From contig NW_005178881.1 in assembly GCF_000350225.1 (NCBI RefSeq), positions 130,739 to 194,738 on the forward strand: DNA of 64,000 bases, given 5' to 3'. The position numbers and the translations under genes are program-made. Origin of the DNA: Chondrus crispus. Lineage: Eukaryota > Rhodophyta > Florideophyceae > Gigartinales > Gigartinaceae. Under the pieces are notes generated by a model, which had not been told where the DNA came from, searched no databases, and was given only the letters and a program-made list of their open reading frames with translations. Within the stretch, counting starts at the first letter, position 1; every line of letters begins with the position of its first letter. This document shows, in pieces, positions 53,649 through 64,000 of this stretch.

Positions 53649-54905
53649 TTGCTCCTACTCCATGGCATCGATGAGCTCTTCCGGACGAAACGCGAAACCG
53701 ACCGGGATAGGCCTGAGCAGGCATGCCTCTCTCATCTGCGCTACTCCTTCTGCTGCTCCAAGAAAGAAGCAATCGTAGGCGCTGCCTCACCTTCGCGGAA
53801 AAATGACCTCCGACGAGAAACGCCGCCGGGATCGCCGCATACCTCGTCCCTCGCTGCAAGCGCCCATATGTTCCCCTTTTCTCTTTTGCTCGGTTCTGGC
53901 ATGGATCAGGCCCTCGTCACCCTTTCAGGGCTTGATTTTCATTCGTTTCACTACCTTCTTCGCTCATTTCCTACTTTGAACAGTACTGATTCACCTTAAC
54001 GGCTTCTCAGGCATATACGGCGCCTTCCTAAACGCGAAAAGAGGGTGGTACGACCGCCCAGTATGACTTCCACCCAATGTTTGGCATTGGTGCTGAGCTG
54101 AAACCGCACAAGAGATTCTGACATGGTCCTTTGCTTGCTGTTTAGAACCACAGCCTCTGTTGCCTCGATTTTTCTACGGCTTGGACGCCGTGTTCTTCTC
54201 AAGATTTTGACAAATGATGATAGAGCTGCGATCAAAATGCCAACTGTAGAAGAGATAGCATCATTTCAGGAAACAACTGGTTCCAGATATTCGATGTTAG
54301 GTGACGTGTTCTGCGTTGCTGATGGCTTAAATCTCACCCTCGAACAATCCAGAGACCTTACCATACAAAATATGTTCTACAACGGCTGGACCCATGATCA
54401 CTACGTGGGCAATATTTTGGTTTTCGCCCCTAGCGGTGTCATAATCGCATGTGCTCTGAACGCATCGGGTTCTATGCAATAATATGTCATTGCTGATTCA
54501 GGCGGAATTTATCCGAAGCTCGAGACAGTTTGTAATCAATTTGGTGGCCGGTAGGCTGTGGGATCTGCATTTTCAAAAGGAAAATGTCCTTTTCTTATCA
54601 AATTCTCTCAAGACGTTGCCTTCAGCCTCTCAGGTGACCGGTGCTCTTATACACAGCTCCAACAAGCAACTCACCTTCGGCAAGCCTCAGAGTAGGGTAT
54701 GCGCGCTCTTCAAGGCACTTTCTCACGACTGAAGGACAGGTTCATTTATGAAGAGAATGGTGAGCGTAAGGTAAGTTTACTAACAGCAGTGCTGCTTTTC
54801 AATATACGTACTCGGCTGGTGGGGATCAAGCAGATTCTCTCCACGTTCGTGCCCCATCTCAGCGTCGAGGCATATTATTTTCTGTCTCAGGATATTGGTT
54901 TGTAA
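53649..54905 (+). pseudogene. Second PIF/Harbinger-type transposase, killed by in-frame stops
   Basis: One phase is maintained over the whole length. The helical N-terminal domain reads MDQALVTLSGLDFHSFHYLL. The catalytic region follows: FCVADGLNLTLEQSRDLTIQ (first Asp), QNMFYNGWTHDHYVGNILVF, VIADSGGIYPKLETV (second Asp), and the third acidic residue in the block before GMRALQGTFSRLKDRF. In-frame stops lie at 53997-53999, about 54099, 54480-54482, about 54543 and about 54696, with no frame change, so it decayed by base substitution. It belongs to a different subfamily from the copy at 8690-9668: the YNGWTH-x-HYV block is typical of oomycete and algal forms. Confidence 0.8.
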
Positions 54906-54940
54906 ATGGAAAAACTCCGGTTCCCTGCAGCGGCGCGCTT

Positions 54941-55693
54941 GTGATTACATTTGAGTGGCGGAGGACGCCGCTACGAAGCTACTATGCCGCCTGGCATCAT
55001 CTTCCACACCAGCTTTCGCACTGGGCCGCCCGGCCACCGCAGCCAGCCCCTTACCTTACTTCACCGAAGTCGAGTGAACCTGTCTCTCACCCTATGCGCC
55101 ACAAACTCCCATTTGTCGCAAGCCTGAGTCAGTGGGCACCTTGGCCCCCCCGCTAACTGATGCCAATTCTCACGACGGTGCCCCACCTCTACGCCCTGCA
55201 CATGAGACTATGCATCATGCTTCATCCCGCCTATCCCTTCGCTACAAAAAGCCTCCGCCCATCTTTCCGCACACTCGCACCTCCAGCATTCCCCCCTGCT
55301 TGGGATTTGCCACCTGCGCCGCCGCCTGCATATGAATATTGGCCACCCTCACCGCCACACCTTGACTATATGTACCGTCATCCAGCATGATACTACTATC
55401 ATCAGGGCTACTACCATAGCGCGCCCTCTGACCAACGCCGAGTTGATTGGAAAATGTTTGCCAAAAGGCCGTTGCTACTGGTTTATACTTGTTTGAAAGC
55501 ATTGGAAGACTTTCTAGAGGGAGCGTTTAGAGGATTGCAGACGCCAAAAAAACATGCAGTGAAGGTAGGATGCAGCTCTAATCTCAATGGATGTGGCGCA
55601 GAGTGGGCAGTGGAACGCGTAGGCGCCACAAGTCCAAGCAGGTACGCGACTCCGAGAAAGATAGTGCGCAAAGAGAAAACGAGGAAGTGAAGG
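54941..55693 (+). pseudogene. Proline/tyrosine-rich frame downstream of the transposase, cut by copia
   Basis: A plus frame carries PPAPPPAYEYWPPSPPHLDY, then after a stop YYYHQGYYHSAPSDQRRVDW and FAKRPLLLVYTCLKALEDFL. Another phase at 55591-55693 reads RRRHKSKQVRDSEKDSAQRE and would end a few codons later (DQVSV, stop) had the copia element not inserted: GTGAAGG/ACCAAG is split, with GAAGG duplicated. Proline/tyrosine-rich and Lys/Arg-rich coiled partner proteins are seen beside Harbinger transposases, so this may be the second gene of the same transposon. Confidence 0.4.
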
Positions 55694-56047
55694 TGGTAGT
55701 AAGAGCTGTCATATTCCTAATAGATAACAGGGCAAGGCAAGAAATGTGCACAGTTATTTGTGATGGTGATTTATTAGGCATATGCACTGTTATATATTTC
55801 CAAGCATGTTCTGAAATCGAAACATGTATCGAACATCGTCTTCGGGAATGGACATGGCCGTCAAACGGTTACCACTTCAAGCGTACTGCTTAGATTTCTA
55901 GGTTCCCCCATATGCGTTGTCTGTGTTCTTTAAGGGAACTCAGGCACTACTAGATAGTATAAAAAGCAGTAAGGTAAATGACTCACGAGAGGGAAGAGGA
56001 GACACCACCAAAAACAAAAGTAAGCCCTTCAATGGAATTTCGTTGCT
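55694..56047 (+). repeat. 5' LTR of the copia element
   Basis: Starts TGGTAGTAAGAGCTGTCA (compare TGTTAGTGTGAGCTGTCA in the 3' copy). It has a TATA-like AGTATAAAAAG near 55957 and a shared stretch GGAGACACCACCAAAAACAA near the end. Confidence 0.82.
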
Positions 56048-56179
56048 AGGTTATGGGTCACGTGTCGCTAACCGCTGCGTAGCGATTCTTTAAACTTTGG
56101 TCTACTTTCAGAGCATCAGAAGTGAGCTCAACTGTACCCAAAGCTGATTTACACATCCCCTTGTCTTTCATCGCAGCAA

Positions 56180-56940
56180 ATTAAGAATATCGGATACTGA
56201 CAAGGTCCGCATCAATCCTCTTGACGACAATGACGACTATCACCTTTGGCCAATTCGTAATGCAGCTGCATGCGAGATAAAAGGACTCGAGAATGTCCTT
56301 GCATTGGAAACATGCACCGAAGATGATGACGAAACGCAAGAACAAGTTCAAATCCGACCGGAAAAAGGCCTGTAATATCATCGTTGCTGCTCTTTTGGAC
56401 AAAGCACTTCGTGTGGTGCGCTCGTATATTATAAACCTATACCTCTGATCAACAAGATAGACGAAATATACGACTCCAAGTCCGCAGCAGCTCGCATCGC
56501 TAAAATGACTGAAGTTAAATCGATGAGGTATGGCAGCATGAAGAAGGGAATGGGGACCTACATCGATCAGATGGCAGGCATTCTGAAGCAACGCTAGAGC
56601 ATGCAGACACCGATCCCAACAGAATTATCAATTGCACTTCTCATATCTTCAAGTCACGTTCCTGAGCTCTCCCCAGTCGCAGCTGCTGTATTTCTCCAAA
56701 GTGACATCATCATTATCAGATGATGATGTCACTTTGGAGAAAGTTACTGCTAGTCTGCTGGAGGAGCCTCAGACTCTTAAATGTAGGAACAAGATTCAGG
56801 AGCGTGTTGTGCCAGCACATAAGCATTGCGAACTGTGTAAGAATAACGGGCATATTATTGAATACTGCTGGCTAAACCCCGATAATCCCAAGAATCGCCT
56901 TGGGATAACGACAAAATCTTATGGTAAACCAGGCAAATGA
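56180..56940 (+). pseudogene. Gag region with zinc knuckle of the copia element
   Basis: RINPLDDNDDYHLWPIRNAA is the typical copia gag opening (Asn/Asp-Tyr-x-x-Trp). The zinc knuckle CELCKNNGHIIEYC (C-x2-C-x4-H-x4-C) is near 56827-56868. Confidence 0.7.
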
Positions 56941-57000
56941 ATCCAGAGACAGAAGTCTACCTCCGCGGAAGAGGAGCATCTGAATAAAATGAAGAAATAC

Positions 57001-58622
57001 AGAGCTGCTATTGCTCATGCAATGCTGTCGACGCCAAAGCGCTCCAGCATGATGACGCTTGATTCTGGAACAACTACGCATATGCGCAACCCCATAAAGA
57101 CAATTCACGACGTTTCTACGTGTAATGTCCGAAGTTCTCTTGGTGTTGATTCTGAAATCCGGGCTACTAATCGCGGAACACGCACCGTTACAGGGGCATC
57201 ATGCCCCACGTAGATGATCTATGAACGGAGAAACAGACGTCCATTTGAGCGACACGCTTGCTTCAAGGTAGCTTTCAATGTGTTTAATGTCTATTCCGGC
57301 TCTCACATCGAAGGGAATGCGTGTTTTTCCTTCCTGACAAGGCTATGTTAATGGATATAAATGACAATCTTACCGTCCTTGGTACTGCGTTCCAAGCTAG
57401 TGATGGCTTGTTCTATATCCCTACTAGGAATTCCTGGGACACCGAGAACCCCAAGTCCCATGATTGCTGTAGTCAGAGAACACATAAGCAACAATGAAGA
57501 GATTGTTTTGTCAAGTGATGAAGAGGATAATAATTCACTGCCAGACCGACTGGGCGGTGATGACGAATCAAACATTTCTTCGTCATACTCTGATTCTGAT
57601 TCTGAATCAGACTCATACATTGACCGGGAAACTGTCTCATGTGAGGACTCTGAGCTCATTTTAGTTGCTCAGCAAGTTATTGGAAAAGGCGATCCTCCAG
57701 AAAAAGGTTCCTCAAAGGCCTCCGTGAGTGATGCTTTAGTTTGGCATAGATGGCTTGGTCATGCAGGAACGACATCTCATATTTGTGCCATGATGGAAGA
57801 AGGAATTCCTCCTGTAGTGAAGGTCGAAGAAACTAAGTGTGATCCCTGTGTGAAGGGTAAATTCAAACGTTCTTATCGCGGATGCCTCACAAATGCAAAT
57901 TTCCCGGGCATTTGTGTTCAGGCACTGCTGGGAAAATATAGCCGAAGTCGAAAGAATGGTACCAGTACTTCATGCCTGTCGTTGATGGGCACAGTGGTTA
58001 CATTGATGTTTCTGCGTTGCGCACAAAGACTGAAGCTTCTCAGATGCTACTGCATCCGGTAAAATGGTTTGAACGTCAATCTAATCATACCGTCCGGTCT
58101 TTCCATTCTGATGGTGGGACTGAATTTCATAAGGCCAGGACAGAGTTTGGGAATGAAGGCATAGCGTTCACCACGTCCACGCCCTATACTCCGGCATCAA
58201 ATGTACTGGTTGGGAGGACGCAAGGAGTCATACTGTCTTCCGCCGGATCATGCTTAGTACAGGCAGAGATACCTCTCACGTTTTGGTGGCACGCACTCCA
58301 ACATGTTGTGCAATTCAAAAATGCGGTACCCTATCCATCAACAGAGAAATCACCATACGTGTCACTGTTTAAACATGTACCTCTTTTTGTGAAGTACTTG
58401 AGACCTTTTGGTTGTCGCGTCCTCGTATCACCAGTACGTAAGAGTAGTCCAAAATTTGACTATCTGCTTCTGAATGGTACTAACCTTGGACATGTAGGTG
58501 GTGGGTTGTACAAAGTTCTAAATGGTGGACGCATTTTTACCACGAAACATGTAATGTTCGATGAGGAAAAGTTTCCTGGAACACGTACTCGAGACGACGC
58601 CACCTTCAACGCAATATTATGA
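57001..58622 (+). pseudogene. Protease and integrase of the copia element
   Basis: Protease: MMTLDSGTTTHMRNP (copia-type LDSG-x-T-x-HM). The gag-pre-integrase zinc region has VWHRWLGHAGTTSH and CDPCVKGKF. The integrase core has VVDGHSGYIDV and SFHSDGGTEFHKA, with PRPFGCR-like YLRPFGCRVLVS toward the end. Confidence 0.8.
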
Positions 58623-58975
58623 CAGAGTCGTGGAGATTTGAGAGGATGAGATGTTGGATTCTACGCACACCAGCAGTGACTCAGATGAAAAAATAAGAAA
58701 CGAAGCCAATGCACTAGAACACAGCACCTGCCTACCAGGGCATCCAGTTCCCGGAAGAAGAGCAGACACACGTACCTCCAGAGTCCTCAACACACCGCGT
58801 AGAGGATACATCTAACGGACAAGCCGAAAATGCCACTGGAGCCTGTCATAGTTACGGTACAACTTAATATCATGCACTCATATGGCCTTGCCAGTGGAAA
58901 TTAGTATTTCTGATGACTCATCGGTAAAAGAGGCATTGGACTCGCCCGAAGCCCAGTACAATACTGGAAAGGGCA

Positions 58976-60300
58976 ATGGAGGAGGAATTTCAAACCATTG
59001 AGAATTCGGGAACTTACAAAGCAGCAACAGAAGTTTCAGATCGTCCGACTCTCTCTGGTGTCATACTCCGGATGAAGCGAGACCCGGAAGGAAGACCAGC
59101 TCGCTTCAACGCCAGATTACTGGCTCTTGGGAACCCGCAGTATGTTCTTGATAGCTCCTACGCGAGTCGTTACGCACCAGTTGCGTATTTTGACCTCGTC
59201 AGAATTGTTTTAGTACTAACTGCCGCATTCGGGTGGAGTCGACACGAAGTGGATGTCAAAGGAGCGTTCTATTACGCACCATTGCCGTCAAAGGAACAAA
59301 TATGGATTAGACTTCCTTCAATTGACGGAGTTGATCGTGCCAACGGTCAGGTCGTTCGTCCCATTAAATTCCTCTATGGTCTTCGAGAATCGCCCAAGCA
59401 ATGGTTTGCTACACTTGCTAAATTCCTCAAGAAACTTAGGTTTTCTTGTTTGCCCTGTAGTGACTGTTTCTTTCTGTTAAAGAGGTTGAAAGAACAGATC
59501 TTGCTTCTTGCATACGTGGATGATCTCGCACTATTCGGGCACCTCAATTCCATAAAATGGGTGAAAGCGAAGCTCAAAGAAAAATTCAACATCACTGACC
59601 TGAGTGCCAGCAACCATTTTTTCAGCGTATCTATTAATGAGAACAATTAAAGCTTCATGTTGACACAGAAGACTTTGATAGAAAAGCTCCCTTCAGACTG
59701 TCAGATGAACTAATGCAAGCCATCTCCGACACCTCTTCCACTTTCTCATGTACTCTTCGAACCCCGACTCGATCTGTCAGAAATGGAAGCATCTGAAATG
59801 CAAGTCATGCCATACAAGGAAGTACTAGGATCTCTGTTGTATTTTGAGTACTCGAACGAGACCTGGACTAGCTACAGCTGTGTCTATGCTTCGAACGTTT
59901 CCGTCTTCTCCGGCAATGAGACACTGGAAAGCAATGTATCATGTCCTCAGGTACTTAAAAGGAACAAAATAGTTTGGTCCTCGCATTGAAAGGGAAGCAA
60001 AGCAGTCCTCGAGGCATGGACTGACGCAGAATAGGTGAGGGCTCAGGACAAGCGAAGATCAAGATCGTGGATCTTGTTGACGATTGGACGGAATCCTGTG
60101 GTATGGACGTCAAAGATGCAAACTTCAATTGCCATCTCTACTTCTGAGAAGGAATTTCTGTGCCTCCTGAATGCGTACGAGACACGAATTGGGATCTTCA
60201 GGTATTGAATGATGTCTGTGTTGATTCATCGAATCCAACCATAGTTTATGAAGACAACTTTGGAACAATCAGATGGACTGATGAGGTTCAGGGGCTCTGA
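58976..60300 (+). pseudogene. Reverse transcriptase and RNase H of the copia element
   Basis: RT: FNARLLALGNPQ, RYAPVAYFDLVRIVLVLTAA, EVDVKGAFYYAPL, RPIKFLYGLRESPKQWF, and the catalytic LLAYVDDLALFG. RNase H traces (ISTSEKEFLCLLNAYE) are near 60130-60170. Confidence 0.82.
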
Positions 60301-60522
60301 AAAGTCAAATCTGTGGCCATTTGGTATCAGTTTGTGAAACAAGCTGTGGATGAGCGCCACGTTCAAGTGCTCTATTCACTTAGGTGAATAGAGCACTTGA
60401 ACTTAAATCCGAAGCTTAGGATTCGAACCGTGCAGGCTCCCTCACAAAGATACTAGCTGGTCAATCGTTTGAGGCGCATCACAACTTTCTACATGTCTTT
60501 CCCGCATCTCCTCGAAGGGGCG

Positions 60523-60877
60523 TGTTAGTGTGAGCTGTCATATTTCTAATCGATAACAGGGCAAGGCAAGAAATGTACACAGTTTTTTGTGATGGAGATT
60601 TATTAGGCAAATGCACTGCTGCACATCTCCAAGCATGTTCTGACATCGAGACATGTATCGAACATCGTCTTCAAGAATGGACATGGCCGTCAAAAGAATA
60701 CCACTTCAAGCCTACTGCTTAGATTTCTCGGTTCCCCTTTATGCGTTGTCTGTGCTCGTTGGGGGAACTCAGGCACTACTAGATAGTATATAAACCTGTG
60801 AGGTAGATGATTCACGAGGGGGGAAGAGGAGACACCACCAAAAACAAAAGTAAGCACTTCAATGGCATTTCGTTGTT
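60523..60877 (+). repeat. 3' LTR of the copia element
   Basis: Starts TGTTAGTGTGAGC after the purine tract CTCGAAGGGGCG and ends TTTCGTTGTT before TSD GAAGG. TATA-like AGTATATAAACC lies near 60787. Confidence 0.82.
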
Positions 60878-60882
60878 GAAGG

Positions 60883-61080
60883 ACCAAGTGTCTGTGTAAG
60901 TCCTGAAGGCGGAGATTTCACCACGTGCTAGCCCCAAAAGGTCTGAAAGTACAAACAGCTTGGATCGTACTGGCGCTAGCGCCGAAGCGAACTGTCACAG
61001 ACTGTTCCGAAGCGCACAAAGAAGCACGCCCTTGGGGCGGGCACTGATGGAGGTAGAAAGAGCAGATTCGGAGAAAGTGG
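60883..61080. other. Spacer between the copia element and LTR E
   Basis: Starts with the last codons of the interrupted frame (CAAGTGTCTGTGTAA). Nothing else is recognised. Confidence 0.4.
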
Positions 61081-61726
61081 TGTCGCATAAACACCCCCAC
61101 ACGACAGAGGGGTGTTTGCGGCGTTCGATCGAAGACCCCGGATCGGCGGTACCGAGGGTCTTGCACCAACCAAAACCACCTGGCACGGGCCGGTAGCGGG
61201 TGGTAGAGCGGTGTCGGCGAGGACGCCCGCGTATGCGGGCGGATCGACGCCTCGACTCCCCGGAGCAGTACCGCTTGACGATCCGGTATTAACCGGCGGA
61301 GGCGGATCTGAGCTCGCCGACGTGGTCACGCGCGTCCACTACCCGAGCGGTGGCTACTAACTGTCGCGGGTCGGCGGAGCGATAGTTACAGTAAGCTGGG
61401 AGGTAGACCGTTGATGGAGGGTTGCCTCCCTTGGTCCCCTCCCACAGGCGGTCTCTCCCTATATTTCTTGTACAGGTTAATTAACCGTCTACAGTACAGT
61501 ACGAACAATACTGTAGTCGGATTACTGCAGACAATGCAGGCCGGCCCGCACTGTCACGCTGTCAGCCGTCGGGGCTGACAGCACACGCGCGCTACACGTG
61601 TGGTACACGTGTTGGTGCGCGCGCGCTGTCAGGTATGCGCACGCGCACGCTGTAAGGTCCGTACCTACAGCGTTAGATCTAATTCCAAATGTAATATATA
61701 GTACAGTTGTCGGCGGTTATGCTACA
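61081..61726 (-). repeat. 3' LTR of element E
   Basis: On plus TGTCGCATAAACACC...TTATGCTACA, 646 bp. It has the same skeleton as LTR B (end hairpin ACACCCC...GGGGTGT, ATCGACGCCTCGAC box, CTGTCAGCC...GGCTGACAG hairpin) but is strongly diverged. Confidence 0.8.
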
Positions 61727-61761
61727 CGTCCCCCCTGTCAAGAGTGAACGTCCGCGTTCAC
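61727..61761 (-). other. Polypurine tract plus hairpin of element E
   Basis: On minus GTGAACGCGGACGTTCAC (61744-61761), then CTTGACAGGGGGGACG touching the LTR. It is the same module as in element B. Confidence 0.75.
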
Positions 61762-61825
61762 CGCATCCTCTTCAAACCATGGTGGCGGTCTTCCATCGTC
61801 CTCCAATATCCCCCTCACCAGCATC

Positions 61826-62415
61826 ATGACCACACCTCGCTCACCGTCGCGGGCGGGCGTGGCTCCTCCGGGCTCATCGGAGCCGGGAGAGGGTCTTTCT
61901 TCGATTCCCCCTGCCTTCGCAAGACGTTCGCCTGACGTGGTCACTCCATCTCCGCCGCCGAGGGCCTTCCGGAAGACTCGCCCTTCTCGTCATTCGACGA
62001 TTTCCGCAGAAGTAGGGACCCCCGTCGTCGAACGGATCGCGGGTCCCCGATCGTCGCCGGCGCAAGCCCCGAAAAGTTGGCGGTTGTTCCGGCCCGTGCC
62101 TTGAATCCGTCAGGGGCACACGCAGCACCCTGTGGTTCCCTGGCTGTGGGGCCGTTTCGCTCCCATCCGCCGCCGTTGGGGTCACCGTGGGGCGTCGCAC
62201 TCCCTCCGGGGGAGGGCCGTCCCGGAGCGCCGGGAAGCATGGCCAGGAGAATGTTTCTCAGCGTTCGTGTGTGTTCCGGAAATAAGCTACTTGCGGTGGC
62301 GTTGTCGGCCACCATGTTGACAGCGCATCTGATGTCTTCGTGTTGGTCCTCATCGAGAGGGTCCAGCAAGGATTGGTCCGGGAATGGGTCCTCGGCGGCG
62401 CGGGCCGCGAAATAA
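61826..62415 (+). pseudogene. Possible antisense gene remnant of element E
   Basis: A plus frame from ATG at 61826 (MTTPRSPSRAGVAPPGSSEP) is Pro/Ser/Arg-rich and begins about 100 bp from the LTR, opposite in strand to gag-protease. This matches the place and style of the antisense N-terminus in B. A second phase at 62077-62415 contains PSGAHAAPCGS, recalling GSGAHAAPVRE near the C-terminus in B. The conserved middle is not seen. Confidence 0.35.
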
Positions 62416-62537
62416 TTAACGCTCGTGTTTCGTCCGTCATCCGAAATTCCGTTGTCCGAGATGCCATTGAGTCGCGCTATCATGATACGACTCACATTAC
62501 CATTGTTTTCCGGATTGATATTTGAATGGGAGAGGGC

Positions 62538-63141
62538 TCAGTCTGTGCCGTCGAAGACTAATCGGTTGCTTTTGAGCAGGGGCTGCGTATTGATCTCGAG
62601 ATACCGCAAAACTGGCAGACCAATCAGTAAGTCTTCTGTCGTCAGTTCATCGTCCGCAACAAGGAATCGGATATTGTTGAGAGCCATTCGACCCGATGAC
62701 AAGTGTACAATTGTCCGAGGAGGGGTCCACGTACGCGAGCATGCGAATGATTTCCTGTCTTCGCCTTCCATGAGAGCAACGGTTAACCGAACGGGTCGGA
62801 TCTTAGTGATTTTCTATGCCTTGAATCGCTGCGCGTTCCGCTACCTTTGGTGATACGATACTCTCGTCGCTGCCGTCGTCGAGTCGACCGTTGAATTGGA
62901 TCAACCCGACTCCTTTGGCGAGTGTAATAGCGCATGACGATGTCTCAGTGTTGTGCTTATATTGCGGATCGATCTTCTCTCTTATCACCCGTGCAACTTT
63001 TTTACGACCAGTAGTGTCAGTGGATTTGAACGATGCAGCAGATTTCTTCTGCTGCTGTCGAGTAGACTGTGTTTGTCCATCTCGAGCTTTCGCAACTGCG
63101 AGCTCCGATTTCATTTCGGTTTTCTCCGAATCCGTCGACAA
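62538..63141 (-). pseudogene. Retropepsin-like region of element E
   Basis: GRLDDGSDESIVSPKVAERA resembles the active-site loop of retropepsins, and FLVADDELTTEDLLIGLPVL matches the later block with LIG-x-P-x-L. A CAKKKGPKHWIDDC knuckle-like motif lies just upstream (63130-63185). Confidence 0.6.
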
Positions 63142-63329
63142 GTCGCAGTCGTCGATCCAGTGCTTTGGACCCTTCTTTTTGCACAGATCAAAGGGGAAAG
63201 GGGTGGTGAACGCTGTGACCGAGTGGAACGGTTTATTTTCGAAGACTCGTTTTCCGAATCACGATGCTGGTTTCTTGGTAAGACTTCACCACCTTCAGCG
63301 GTGCTGCGTGCACTGTCTGCCCCGCGCAT

Positions 63330-63880
63330 GCTCGGCTTAAATATTTGAAGCTTTCCCGCGACCCGTAATGGGACCATTATTGATCTTCTCGAAGGCTTCT
63401 GAAACTTCCAGAGCGTGCCGCATGAACCCCTTGAAATCCTTGCGCAGCTCACTGTGGGTTAATGTCCGATCTAGAGACCGGACTCAAAACATTTCTGAAA
63501 TATCTTCGGACGAATAGCCGATAAAATATGCAGCACCGCCGGCTCGTTATTGCTGCCGAGGATCCCTTTCAGACCGATCCTTCGAATTAATGAAAGATAA
63601 CGCATGGAGAGTAGCTCCATTCGCGACCGGGCTGATCGGACAGACATGTCCATGGACAGCTCACTTTCCACTAAAGTGTCCAGATCAGATGTGGTCAGGT
63701 TTCTCTGAGATTCCTGAGATTTCCTTTCCAGGAATGACCGATGATCGGAATCACTGAGCCCATCACAGTTGTCATCCCCTTCAATAAAACCGAGTTCCAA
63801 TGCATATTGAAGCTGGTCACTGTCTACACAGTACTTGAGGCTGATTGGTCTGACAGGTTCCGACGTTACGGCTCCCGCGG
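63330..63880 (-). pseudogene. Gag-like region of element E
   Basis: A minus frame of helical character: MELGFIEGDDNCDGLSDSDH, SAIRPKIFQKCFESGLSLDR, then TLTHSELRKDFKGFMRHALE. Position before the protease and the zinc-knuckle-like motif supports gag. I do not recognise a named family. Confidence 0.5.
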
Positions 63881-64000
63881 CTACTAACTGTTCCGCGCGT
63901 GCGGTTATTTATTTGCAGTAGTCTGTGTATCGTCGGAGGAATATCCGGATCGATTCGGAATCGAGTCGGGTTAACCGTGTATAATCAACCGATGTGGTGC

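Larger units (their letters stand above)
55694..60877 (+). mobile_element. Ty1/copia LTR retrotransposon, heavily decayed
   Basis: 5.2 kb with LTRs of about 354 bp at both ends and TSD GAAGG (55689-55693 and 60878-60882). Parts in copia order on plus: gag, zinc knuckle, protease, integrase, RT, RNase H. The two LTRs differ at roughly one position in ten, so it is clearly older than elements A-C. It is broken with more than ten breaks. Confidence 0.88.
61081..64000 (-). mobile_element. LTR retroelement E (B-like LTR), continues beyond the right edge
   Basis: A 3' LTR (61081-61726), a hairpin plus polypurine tract (61727-61761), a short antisense stretch, then protease-like and gag-like sequence on minus running to the right. 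RT, RNase H and integrase are not seen in the window. Either it is a non-autonomous or rearranged element, or gag-protease belongs to a second element next to the LTR. Broken. Confidence 0.6.

Noticed and set aside
61941-62495. 184-codon minus frame after the protease of element E as part of pol
   Set aside because: No RT or RNase H motif; composition is as expected for the reverse of the Pro/Ser-rich plus-strand sequence.

Overview
The window is eukaryotic nuclear DNA from a repeat-rich region: a GC-rich base of about 12-15 kb holding host genes and gene scraps, and the rest old mobile DNA. Host genes are compact, with one short intron seen. Together with a plastid-transit-like leader on an enzyme fragment, this suggests an alga; a florideophyte red alga is my best guess, not a proof. 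No rRNA, tRNA or CRISPR array was recognised.

Left part (1-4908): two host genes on the minus strand. One encodes a secreted FG-GAP (integrin-alpha-like) protein that runs off the left edge (1-865). The other is a complete two-exon UBTD1/2-type (DC-UbP) protein (2562-3298). Around them lie a 15-bp minisatellite, a tight hairpin and a 54-bp tandem duplication.

Middle-left (4909-14690): a broken DIRS-like tyrosine-recombinase retroelement, a dead PIF/Harbinger transposase, a dead pogo-type transposase, a 0.6-kb element with 10-bp inverted ends, and two host-gene scraps (a NOL10/Enp2 WD-repeat piece and the start of a plastid phosphoglucomutase-like enzyme).

14776-27525: a Myb/SANT-like coiled-coil gene (minus strand) split by Ty3/gypsy element A (15073-26838, TSD GCACT). 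The reading frame resumes exactly across the insertion point. 27954-52997: Ty3/gypsy element C (TSD CTTTC), which itself received element B (29235-42066, TSD GTGCG, nearly whole and young) and a solo LTR (42461-43129). 53649-55693: a second dead PIF/Harbinger transposase and a proline/tyrosine-rich frame, the latter hit by a decayed copia element (55694-60877, TSD GAAGG). 61081-64000: the 3' LTR and gag-protease part of another LTR element (E) that leaves the window.

The most interesting signal is shared by elements A, B and C. Each carries, between pol and the 3' LTR, a long reading frame of unknown function on the strand OPPOSITE to gag-pol. B and C align clearly at the protein level; A aligns weakly through one block. 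In B and C this antisense module is bracketed by two copies of a polypurine-tract signal, one after pol and one at the 3' LTR; in B and E the tract is attached to the same perfect hairpin. This looks like a lineage of Ty3/gypsy elements with an acquired, conserved antisense gene.
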